This document shows, in pieces, positions 1 through 5,327 of a stretch of 8,637 nt of DNA. Positions within the stretch are counted from its first letter, which is position 1; every line of letters begins with the position of its first letter. The notes beneath the pieces are model-generated. The model ran no database searches. It was not told where the DNA came from and saw only the letters and a program-made list of their open reading frames with translations. The stretch spans positions 1 to 8,637 of the forward strand of contig DATAYF010000091.1 of the NCBI GenBank assembly GCA_036272735.1. Direction: 5' to 3'. This stretch comes from DATAYF01 sp036272735 (GTDB taxonomy: Bacteria; Chloroflexota; Ktedonobacteria; Ktedonobacterales; Ktedonobacteraceae). Position numbers and translations under genes: made by a program.

Positions 1-1
1 G

Positions 2-2032
2 GAAGAAGTCCAGGGGAGCAAGCTGGGTAATAAGCGCGTACGCATTGTGCGCGAGAATAATCCTGCTTTCCAGCACATCACCAGGGGTGTCCTGGAGGCG
101 ACGCCTGCGACCGAACAACCAGATGGTGGTGCGCTGGCGCATGTTGGTTATGGAATTAAATGGGCGCTGATCGGCCATCCCATTCCCTCGACGCAAGATG
201 CGCAAGAACGTCTGACAAAGTTTAAGGCGTTAGCGGTGCTCTCTTCGGATGCGATTTCGTCGGTGGCCTACGCGACCGAGGCGATTCTGGTCAACTTGAT
301 CGCCGCCGGTTCGCAGCATCTGAGCGTGGCCTTCCCGATCAGCCTGGTGATTATTGCTCTAATGGCGATTGTGGGTATCTCGTACCGCCAGACGATTCCA
401 GCCTATCCCAATGGTGGCGGTTCGTATATCGTTGCTAGCAGTAACCTCGGCATGTGGCCTGGCCTGGTTGCTGCTGCTGCGCTACTGATCGACTACGTAT
501 TGAACGTGGCCGTGAGTGTTGCGGCGGGTGTGCATAACCTGGTCGCGCTGTTTAGCGGGCTGAGTCACTACGTCGTGCTTATCGATATTCTTCTGGTTAT
601 CTTTATCACCGTCGTTAATTTGCGTGGGATACGCGAGTCGGGAACGTTTTTTGCGATCCCGACGCATTTCTTCATCGTCACCGCGTTTATCATGATTATT
701 GTGGGTGTCATCAAAGCCTTTGTGGTTGGACATCAACCCCTCATCGGGCATTTCGCCTACGCTCAAGAGCTTGAGCCGCTCTCATTTTTCTTGATATTGC
801 GTGCGTTTGCGACTGGCTGTTCGGCGATGACCGGTGTTGAAGCTATCTCGAATGGCGTGCCTGCTTTTAAGAAGCCGGAGGCCCGCAACGCCAAAATTAC
901 GTTGACGTGGATGATGGGCATTCTTATGGCGCTCTTCTTCGGTATCACGGTGCTTACGATGACGTTCCATGTCGCGCCGAATAGCAGCGGCAGCCCAACC
1001 TTGATCGCGCTTGTCGCCCAGCAGGTATTTACTGGCCCGCTGGTATTTATGTACCCCGTGTTCCTGATTGCGACGCTGGGTATCCTGACGCTCTCGGCGG
1101 AGACAAGCTATTCCGATTTCCCACGCCTGGCTTCGCTGCTGGCTCGTGACCGCTTCTTACCGTCGCAGTTTGCGCTACGTGGTGAGCGTCTCGCGTTTTC
1201 GGTTGGCATTGTCTGTTTGGCATTGCTGGCAATCCTGCTGCTGGTCGTATTTGGTGGCGACACCAACAAATTGATTAACCTGTTTGCCATTGGGGTTTTC
1301 ATCTCATTCACACTTTCGCAGTGCGGCATGGTGATGCATTGGTGGCGTTTGCGTGGACAAAATCGCCACTGGTCTTACAGTATGGCTATCAATGGTGTCG
1401 GAGCATTGACGACCGCGTTAGTGGCGCTGATTGTCTCCACAACCAAGTTCGTCGAGGGTGCCTGGATCGTTCTGTTGATGATTCCGCTGCTGGTGTTCTT
1501 GTTTCATGGCATCCATAGCCATTATCGGCACTTTGAGGCCGCCAAAACCACCGATATTCCCGCGAACCCGCAGAAGATACGACATCGCCTGATTGTGCCG
1601 ATTAGTCACCTGGACCGGGCTGCTATTCAGAGCATCGCCTACGCTCGTTCGATTTCACCCGAGGTTACGGCGGTGCACGTCTCCTTGAATGACGAGGAGT
1701 CACAACAGATTCAAGATAGCTGGAATACGTGGCAGCATGAGCATCTTTCCGAAGAGGAAGCGACGCATCTGCTGATCATTGAGTCGCCTTATCGTGCGTT
1801 GTTGAATCCTTTGTTGGCGTATATTGACACGCTTCAGAAGCGCCATCCAGGTGATACGATCACGGTAATCTTGCCGGAGTTCGTGGTGGCACACTGGTGG
1901 GAGTATTTCCTGCACAACCAGGTGGCGCTCCGTCTGAAGGCGCGACTCTTCTTCCGCCCAGGCATCGTGGTCGCTAATGTGCCACAACACCTTATGGATC
2001 GTCCTTTGAAGAAAAAAGCGCTCTATGGTTGA
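2..2032 (+). CDS. KimA/KUP-like APC-superfamily permease (5' partial)
   Basis: Polytopic inner-membrane transporter, probably a proton-coupled potassium importer like Bacillus KimA (YdaO), although an amino-acid substrate cannot be excluded. The frame is open to the left edge and the bases before the GTG at 47 already read as family-like protein (GNKRVRIVRENNP), so the true start lies outside the window. Counting from the GTG at 47, about 490 residues form roughly 12 hydrophobic segments, followed by a soluble C-terminal domain (about 490-661), the layout of KimA with its cytosolic domain. Motifs seen are SSDAISSVAY (D68, Y75), DYVLNVAVS (D149, N153, S157) and MTGVEAISNG (T262, E265). These align with KimA K+-site residues as I recall them (D36, Y43, D117, T121, S125, T230, E233). 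The one visible change is Asn at the T121 position. The gene converges on the MFS gene, with 60 bp between the two stops. Confidence 0.85.
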   Translation, partial: EEVQGSKLGNKRVRIVRENNPAFQHITRGVLEATPATEQPDGGALAHVGYGIKWALIGHPIPSTQDAQERLTKFKALAVLSSDAISSVAYATEAILVNLIAAGSQHLSVAFPISLVIIALMAIVGISYRQTIPAYPNGGGSYIVASSNLGMWPGLVAAAALLIDYVLNVAVSVAAGVHNLVALFSGLSHYVVLIDILLVIFITVVNLRGIRESGTFFAIPTHFFIVTAFIMIIVGVIKAFVVGHQPLIGHFAYAQELEPLSFFLILRAFATGCSAMTGVEAISNGVPAFKKPEARNAKITLTWMMGILMALFFGITVLTMTFHVAPNSSGSPTLIALVAQQVFTGPLVFMYPVFLIATLGILTLSAETSYSDFPRLASLLARDRFLPSQFALRGERLAFSVGIVCLALLAILLLVVFGGDTNKLINLFAIGVFISFTLSQCGMVMHWWRLRGQNRHWSYSMAINGVGALTTALVALIVSTTKFVEGAWIVLLMIPLLVFLFHGIHSHYRHFEAAKTTDIPANPQKIRHRLIVPISHLDRAAIQSIAYARSISPEVTAVHVSLNDEESQQIQDSWNTWQHEHLSEEEATHLLIIESPYRALLNPLLAYIDTLQKRHPGDTITVILPEFVVAHWWEYFLHNQVALRLKARLFFRPGIVVANVPQHLMDRPLKKKALYG

Positions 2033-2053
2033 GATGGGTACCCCAGGAGGTGA

Positions 2054-2078
2054 GACGACCCCCACAAGGGAGGTCGTC
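2054..2078. terminator. Hairpin between convergent permease and MFS genes
   Basis: GACGACC (2054-2060) pairs with GGTCGTC (2072-2078). Inside it CCC (2061-2063) pairs with GGG (2068-2070) around an ACAA loop, leaving A2071 bulged. The hairpin fills the 60-bp gap between the two convergent stop codons, so it could terminate both transcripts. There is no long T-tract on either side (only CCTTTG on the plus strand), so this is not a textbook intrinsic terminator. Confidence 0.55.
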
Positions 2079-2092
2079 CCTTTGTGATCGTG

Positions 2093-3328
2093 TCACCGAC
2101 GGCTCTGCACCCAACGCGTCAGGCCCCAAATGACGAGACTGCCCAGAGCTAGTGCGCAGAACATGCCGCTAAAGGCCGTGCTGTAAGGCATGGTGGCGAC
2201 TCCGGCCCCGAAGAGCGGGAACATGACGATCATGGCGGCACTGAACATGCCCGTGCCGAACGAGAGGATGGTGACACGCTGCTCTTCTGGGCTGTGCTCG
2301 TTAATGTAGGTGTTGGCTGCTGGACTCAGGATGTTGATCGAAGCCTGGAAGAAGAGCAGGTAGCCAACCAGGCTACAGGCTAGCCAGGACGTACTCATCA
2401 TGATCAGGCCAAGCAGTTCCGCCACGATACACAGTGGGATAAGCACGCGTTGTGGCACGCGACGCATCATCCACGGGGCCACGGCGGTGAAAAAAGCGCT
2501 ACTCGCCATACCAACCGCGATAATCAGGCCCACGATTTCCAGCGCGCTCCCCTGGTTGTGCAGATACAACTGGTAATAAAAGTAGATCGTCTGCCAGCAG
2601 CTTTCTGCCAGCCCACCAAGCAGGAGCATCCCCAATACCGTCGGCTTCTGCCAGACCAGGCGCAATCCTTTCCCAAGGTGTAACAGGACGCTATTGCGTT
2701 GCGCGTGCTCCTGCGTCCCGAAGCGCTGCTCGGGGATCAGGAGTAGAGGAATAACCCCCGAGAAGGCCACGAAAATCTGCACAATGAACGGTAACAGTTG
2801 CATCAGTCTACCCAGGTAGCCACCGGTGGCTGTGCCGAAGACCTCGCCAATCAGACTAATCACAAACATACGAGTGTAGAGCTTGCTGAAAAGGTGCTTT
2901 TGCCCCTCGGGATCGGCCGCGCCCGCGATGGTCCACAGCATGGCCGAGTCCGCGCCACCACGAAAAGCGTAGGCGATGCCCGAGAGCGTGAAGCTCAAGA
3001 TCATCAGTGGCAGCGTTGGATGCAGGAAAAGTATGCTCTCGATGCCCGTAATGATGCAGAAGACGACCAGGCTCTTGCGCCGCCCAAGCAGGTCAGCGAA
3101 GATGCCAGTGGGAACTTCCGCGAGCAATTTGCTGATGTGGAAGAGCATCTCTAGCAGCCCGATCACAAACGGATTGTAGCCACGTGCCGCCAGGTAGATG
3201 ATCCAGATGGCGCTGGTGAACGATGTGTTGCTGGCAATGGTATAGGTACCGAAGACAAAGAGCCAGTGTTTCAAATGGCTCTGCGACATGCGACCGAGTG
3301 ACGATGGTTCTGGAAGTATGCGACTCAT
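2093..3328 (-). CDS. MFS transporter, drug-exporter-like
   Basis: Major facilitator superfamily membrane transporter of 411 residues from the chosen start, the normal size for a 12-helix MFS protein. Alternating hydrophobic segments run along the whole length. After the second helix comes EVPTGIFADLLGRRK (about 71-85), the MFS motif A region between helices 2 and 3 in the form common in multidrug or macrolide-type exporters. The substrate cannot be read from sequence. The start at 3328 (MSRILPEP) is preferred over the ATG at 3358 because it has a Shine-Dalgarno-like AAGGA 10 nt upstream, while the longer start has none. It lies downstream of the NUDIX gene on the same strand but is separated from it by about 700 bp containing its own promoter candidates and hairpins, so it is probably not in one operon with it. 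Export activity is an inference. Confidence 0.85.
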   Translation of the reverse strand: MSRILPEPSSLGRMSQSHLKHWLFVFGTYTIASNTSFTSAIWIIYLAARGYNPFVIGLLEMLFHISKLLAEVPTGIFADLLGRRKSLVVFCIITGIESILFLHPTLPLMILSFTLSGIAYAFRGGADSAMLWTIAGAADPEGQKHLFSKLYTRMFVISLIGEVFGTATGGYLGRLMQLLPFIVQIFVAFSGVIPLLLIPEQRFGTQEHAQRNSVLLHLGKGLRLVWQKPTVLGMLLLGGLAESCWQTIYFYYQLYLHNQGSALEIVGLIIAVGMASSAFFTAVAPWMMRRVPQRVLIPLCIVAELLGLIMMSTSWLACSLVGYLLFFQASINILSPAANTYINEHSPEEQRVTILSFGTGMFSAAMIVMFPLFGAGVATMPYSTAFSGMFCALALGSLVIWGLTRWVQSRR

Positions 3329-3471
3329 GGATGGTAGTTCCTTTACCTGAGAATACATGCGCTATTGATGTGCAAAAAAGCGAGTAGGAAGGAGTGGGAA
3401 CCTGGAGTTTTGCCTGTAGATTCCTTAGCATGCGAAAAAGAAATGAGAAGAAAAAGGAAAATGGGGGAGGA

Positions 3472-3500
3472 AGTGTAGAGCGCACAGTGCACAACAACAA
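3472..3500 (-). promoter_or_regulatory. Weak promoter candidate for the MFS gene
   Basis: On the minus strand TTGTTG (3500-3495) and TACACT (3477-3472) are 17 nt apart. Transcription would begin near 3465, giving a 5' UTR of about 137 nt. The -35 matches only half of the consensus and overlaps the T-rich tail of the hairpin at 3502-3529, so this may be a chance match. Confidence 0.3.
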
Positions 3501-3501
3501 A

Positions 3502-3529
3502 GCATACTATCACAAATAGAATAGTATGC
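3502..3529 (-). terminator. 9-bp perfect inverted repeat with T-rich tail upstream of the MFS gene
   Basis: GCATACTAT (3502-3510) and ATAGTATGC (3521-3529) form a perfect inverted repeat with a 10-nt spacer. Read on the minus strand the hairpin is followed by TTTGTTGTTG, resembling a weak intrinsic terminator or attenuator for transcripts coming from about 3689. A regulator-binding operator of TetR/MarR type is the main alternative, because the element is symmetric, AT-rich and next to a promoter candidate. Confidence 0.45.
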
Positions 3530-3554
3530 GCTGTTCGCGGGTGGCGCTATCTTC

Positions 3555-3590
3555 CGCCGCACAAGCAACAAACGCCAGGCTTATGCGGCG
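3555..3590 (-). other. Strong 12-bp RNA hairpin in the MFS leader region
   Basis: On the minus strand CGCCGCAUAAGC (3590-3579) pairs with GCUUGUGCGGCG (3566-3555) across a 12-nt loop, giving 12 bp with one U-G wobble. In plus-strand RNA that position is a C-A mismatch, which favours minus-strand transcription as the relevant context. The UAA stop codon of the 34-codon ORF lies in the 5' arm, so a translating ribosome would block this stem. An adjacent hairpin, GAGCAC (3590-3595) with GTGCTC (3609-3614), abuts it. Confidence 0.5.
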
Positions 3591-3685
3591 AGCACATCAC
3601 AGATGACGGTGCTCTTAAAGTGGTAGTATGTATTGCGGATGGCTGCTAAGCCGTATGCCGCGTGTTTGTGGTAGTTGGTGTTCAT
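3581..3685 (-). CDS. Possible 34-codon small ORF, leaderless or leader peptide
   Basis: The minus-strand ATG at 3685 opens a 34-codon frame ending in TAA at 3583-3581. The peptide begins MNTNYHKHAAYGLAAIRN and ends VICDVLAA. I do not recognise it. Codons end mostly in C (AAC ACC AAC TAC CAC and so on), as expected of a coding frame at this base composition. There is no Shine-Dalgarno sequence, but a good promoter (3724-3696) would place the transcript start only 2-4 nt before the ATG, so translation could be leaderless. The stop falls inside the first arm of a 12-bp hairpin, and a terminator-like hairpin follows. It could be an independent small gene or a leader peptide controlling the MFS gene. 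The ORF is short enough that chance remains a real possibility. Confidence 0.35.
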   Translation of the reverse strand: MNTNYHKHAAYGLAAIRNTYYHFKSTVICDVLAA

Positions 3686-3695
3686 TGCAGAGGTA

Positions 3696-3724
3696 AGTGT
3701 ACACGAAAAATACAGGTGGGTCAA
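3696..3724 (-). promoter_or_regulatory. Sigma70-type promoter candidate, minus strand
   Basis: TTGACC (3724-3719) and TACACT (3701-3696) are separated by exactly 17 nt on the minus strand. Predicted initiation is near 3688, just ahead of the ATG at 3685. It would drive the 34-codon ORF and, if the hairpins are read through, the MFS gene with a leader of about 360 nt. Confidence 0.5.
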
Positions 3725-3811
3725 TACTACAGTGCGGTCCCTATCAGAGCTTTCCTATGCTTTTACGCAAAACAAGGACATGCACGGAGAAGGTAGGGTA
3801 CTCCTACCCCC

Positions 3812-3918
3812 ACCGACCCCACCGACACATGACGTAACATAGCTTTATAAGCCGATTTACGGCCTATTTTTCACCGACACTTGCCACCGACACCTACTGA
3901 CACTTGCTCTGCTGACAC
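3812..3918. repeat. Short ACCGACAC-type direct repeats
   Basis: Six related 8-mers in one orientation start at 3812 (ACCGACCC), 3821, 3873 and 3886 (ACCGACAC), 3896 (ACTGACAC) and 3911 (GCTGACAC). On the minus strand they read GTGTCGGT or GTGTCAGT. Spacings are irregular (9, 52, 13, 10 and 15), so this is not a CRISPR array or a simple tandem repeat. They lie upstream of the minus-strand promoter at 3724. A protein-binding cluster or a degenerate intergenic repeat is possible. A small hairpin (GGTAGG 3792-3797 with CCTACC 3803-3808) flanks them. Confidence 0.5.
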
Positions 3919-3950
3919 GAACATTTTTTCGCGGGGTTTGTCCAGGTGCA

Positions 3951-3974
3951 GGCTCATATTCTGCTGTATGAGCC
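3951..3974. repeat. Perfect 8-bp inverted repeat downstream of the NUDIX gene
   Basis: GGCTCATA (3951-3958) and TATGAGCC (3967-3974) pair perfectly across an 8-nt loop, TTCTGCTG. Read from the NUDIX gene this is the second hairpin after the stop codon, about 30 nt beyond the 23-bp one, so it may contribute to 3'-end formation or mRNA stability. No T-tract follows on the minus strand. Confidence 0.5.
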
Positions 3975-4004
3975 GTCGCCAGCAGCGGCAAAGATGAGCA
4001 TGCG

Positions 4005-4063
4005 GATATATATTGATAAACATTGATGGCCTACTAGTCAATCAATGTTTATCAATATATATC
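4005..4063 (-). repeat. Perfect 23-bp inverted repeat spanning the NUDIX gene 3' end
   Basis: The 23 bases at 4005-4027 are the exact reverse complement of those at 4041-4063, with a 13-nt spacer (4028-4040) containing the NUDIX stop codon (TGA, 4040-4038). The arms are very AT-rich compared with the gene body. In NUDIX mRNA this forms a long stem-loop immediately around the stop, probably a terminator or 3'-stability element, although no U-tract follows. The right arm encodes the last residues of the NUDIX protein (YILINID). A small palindromic mobile element inserted at the gene end is the alternative reading. Confidence 0.8.
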
Positions 4064-4634
4064 TCATGTGTAGCCATTGGGCGGCGATCAGCGTTTTGGC
4101 GTCGCTGATTTCGCCATTGTCCAGTGCCTGCCACAGGTCGGGCAGCGTTACCTCTACCAGTTCGATATCTTCGTGCTCGGATGTCAGCCCACCGCCAGCG
4201 GCGACCCGGTCCGCGTTGCCTACCTCGGCGTAGTACAGCATGATGCGTTCGGAGGTGCTACCGGGGGAGACGTAGAAGGTGGCTATCGGTTGCAGTTTAT
4301 CGACCTGGTAGCCGATCTCTTCATGGATCTCGCGCCTGATACACGCCTCAGGCTGCTCATTTTCGTCGATGATGCCTGCGACCACTTCGCGTATCCAGCC
4401 CGGCCCCTTCGCGTAGGTGGGATAGCGGAATTGCTCGATGAGCAGCACTTTTTGCGTATCGCGGTTCAACAGGATGGCCGCCGCCGAGTCGCCGCGCTCA
4501 AAAACCAGCCTGCGTATCGGCTCGCTCATGTGCCCATTGAATTTTTCGAAGCGGAGGGTAGCGGCCTGGATTTTGAATCCATGATCATCAAAGACAGTTT
4601 CTTGCTGCTGAATTTCCACTTTTTTCGTTGCCAT
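4038..4634 (-). CDS. NUDIX hydrolase, NudK/AdpP (YffH) type
   Basis: Cytosolic nucleoside-diphosphate-sugar pyrophosphatase of 198 residues, matching the usual length of the ADP-ribose/GDP-mannose pyrophosphatase group. A perfect Nudix box GX5EX7REUXEEXGU is seen at 87-109 (G87, E93, R101-E102, E105-E106, G108), supplying the Mg2+-binding glutamates. Family landmarks around it are LLIEQFRYP (65-72), WIREVVAG just before the box, YVSPGSTSERI (121-131) and the AGGG loop (146-149), all close to NudK. The preferred substrate (ADP-ribose, GDP-mannose or other) cannot be decided from this. The start is the only good ATG, with a weak GGGGA nine nt upstream. The tail after about residue 188 is AT-rich and encoded by the arm of a 23-bp inverted repeat, unlike the family core. 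It is transcribed divergently from the T-box operon. Confidence 0.9.
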   Translation of the reverse strand: MATKKVEIQQQETVFDDHGFKIQAATLRFEKFNGHMSEPIRRLVFERGDSAAAILLNRDTQKVLLIEQFRYPTYAKGPGWIREVVAGIIDENEQPEACIRREIHEEIGYQVDKLQPIATFYVSPGSTSERIMLYYAEVGNADRVAAGGGLTSEHEDIELVEVTLPDLWQALDNGEISDAKTLIAAQWLHMRYILINID

Positions 4635-4678
4635 AGTGTTGTGTCCCCACTTTCATTTCGCGTCATGTCTGCCTGGTA

Positions 4679-4717
4679 CACGTTTTGAGTGGGCGAAAAG
4701 GATGAATCACAAACGTG
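4679..4717. promoter_or_regulatory. Candidate operator upstream of the NUDIX gene
   Basis: CACGTTT (4679-4685) and AAACGTG (4711-4717) are perfect inverted half-sites with a 25-nt spacer, 45-83 bp upstream of the NUDIX start. I found no convincing promoter for this gene near it. It could be chance. Confidence 0.2.
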
Positions 4718-4801
4718 GCTAGCGCGATGTGCTCAGGTGTGTGGATCGGTAGTATGTAATCTCTCCACATAACATCGCTCCGAATGCTGTGCAGGATTGA
4801 C

Positions 4802-4852
4802 ATGCAATCGCTGTCGATTTGCATTGACTTTTTGTCAAGCTGCTGGTAATCT
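4802..4852 (+). promoter_or_regulatory. Promoter of the T-box operon with flanking dyads
   Basis: TTGACT (4824-4829) and TAATCT (4847-4852) are 17 nt apart, with a TGG extended -10 just before the latter. Initiation would be near 4859, shortly before the T-box Stem I. The -35 lies in an inverted repeat TTGAC-N5-GTCAA (4824-4838). An imperfect dyad, ATGCAATCG (4802-4810) with CGATTTGCAT (4815-4824), lies directly upstream. These could be operator sites. A second -35-like TTGACA at 4797-4802 lacks a good -10. Confidence 0.5.
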
Positions 4853-4886
4853 TGGAAGATAGAAGAAAATACTACCATGTATTGAC

Positions 4887-5231
4887 CCGCGTTGAGCGAA
4901 AGAAGTATGCAGGCAACCTCTAACAGCGATCCGAAGCCGGTGGAAGTTCGGAACGGAGACGTGTTTGCAGAACGCATTCGTGAGTGGCTTCCCGAAGAAA
5001 GTTTGCTTGTACAAAGCAGACAAGTAGGGCAGGTGGGCGGTTCCCACGTCGCTAACAACCGTAAAAGTGGTCACTGTCATCTGCTCACAATGGAGTGTGA
5101 CACCAGCTATGTTCGGCTGTGGATAGTGACAATAGGGGTGGCACCACGGGTTTAGCTACACACAGAGCCTGATCCTCTGTCAAGCACTACACTCGTCCCT
5201 TCAAAAACGTTGGAGGGGACGAGATTTTTTT
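4887..5231 (+). promoter_or_regulatory. T-box riboswitch, predicted Arg (CGC) specifier
   Basis: Transcription-attenuating tRNA sensor. Stem I closes with CCGC (4887-4890)/GTGG (4984-4987) and CGAA (4897-4900)/TTCG (4977-4980), flanking a GA-rich kink-turn-like loop. The specifier loop has AGTA (4904-4907) opposite GAA (4970-4972) under helix TGCA/TGCA (4908-4911/4966-4969). GAA is followed directly by CGC (4973-4975) and A. The apical part is CTCT/GGAG, an AG-bulge-like AACAGCGA, helix TCCGAA/TTCGGA and distal loop GCCGGTGGAAG. Stem II repeats CCC-GAA/AGTA-GGG (4991-4996/5023-5029). Stem IIA/B is a perfect pseudoknot: GTGGG (5033-5037)/CCCAC (5043-5047) with loop CGGTT pairing AACCG (5057-5061). 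The T-box AGGGGTGGCACCACG (5134-5148) pairs with CGTCCCTT (5194-5201), leaving the 7-nt bulge UGGCACC. UGGC would bind a GCCA tRNA end, so a G73 discriminator is predicted. Confidence 0.93.
5192..5231 (+). terminator. Intrinsic terminator of the T-box leader
   Basis: CTCGTCCCTTC (5192-5202) pairs with GGGGGACGAG-type sequence at 5213-5223: 11 bp including one G-U, with a 10-nt loop, followed by ATTTTTTT (5224-5231). Its 5' arm overlaps the strand needed for the antiterminator, so termination is expected when tRNA is charged and readthrough when uncharged tRNA is bound. Confidence 0.93.
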
Positions 5232-5327
5232 ATCTCTCGCACCTTCCAGGCTTCCCAGTCTTTGTTAGCTCTTGCCATGCAAATCTGCTTGCATAACCGA
5301 GCAACTAGTCAGGAAAGAGGTGCAATT

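Noticed and set aside
47..49. GTG at 47 as the true start of the permease
   Set aside because: The frame is open to base 2 with family-like sequence and there is no ribosome binding site before 47, so the gene is 5'-truncated by the window.
3329..3358. ATG at 3358 as MFS start, 10 codons upstream
   Set aside because: No ribosome binding site; the ATG at 3328 has AAGGA at acceptable spacing.
3093..3500. 135-codon minus-strand ORF covering the MFS start
   Set aside because: It overlaps the MFS N-terminal coding region in another frame and its N-terminal part is low-complexity translation of an AT-rich leader.
3635..3661. GCGG-GGCT...AGCC-CCGC imperfect hairpin as a separate RNA element
   Set aside because: It has an asymmetric internal loop and lies within the 34-codon ORF; too weak to call alone.
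3812..3918. CRISPR array
   Set aside because: Repeats are only 8 bp with irregular 9-52 bp spacing and no uniform spacers or cas genes.
4077..4688. 203-codon plus-strand ORF opposite the NUDIX gene
   Set aside because: The minus strand carries a perfect Nudix box and full-length family match; the plus frame is an antisense shadow.
4892..5155. 87-codon plus-strand ORF and the 131- and 81-codon minus-strand ORFs in the divergent intergenic region
   Set aside because: They overlap the T-box Stem I, Stem II, pseudoknot and antiterminator, whose base pairing explains the sequence. None has family-like protein content or a good ribosome binding site.
5262..5327. Upstream TTG (5262) and ATG (5277) starts for the P-loop protein
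   Set aside because: No Shine-Dalgarno before them and the added residues are low in family character. The GTG at 5328 has AGAGG at 7-nt spacing.
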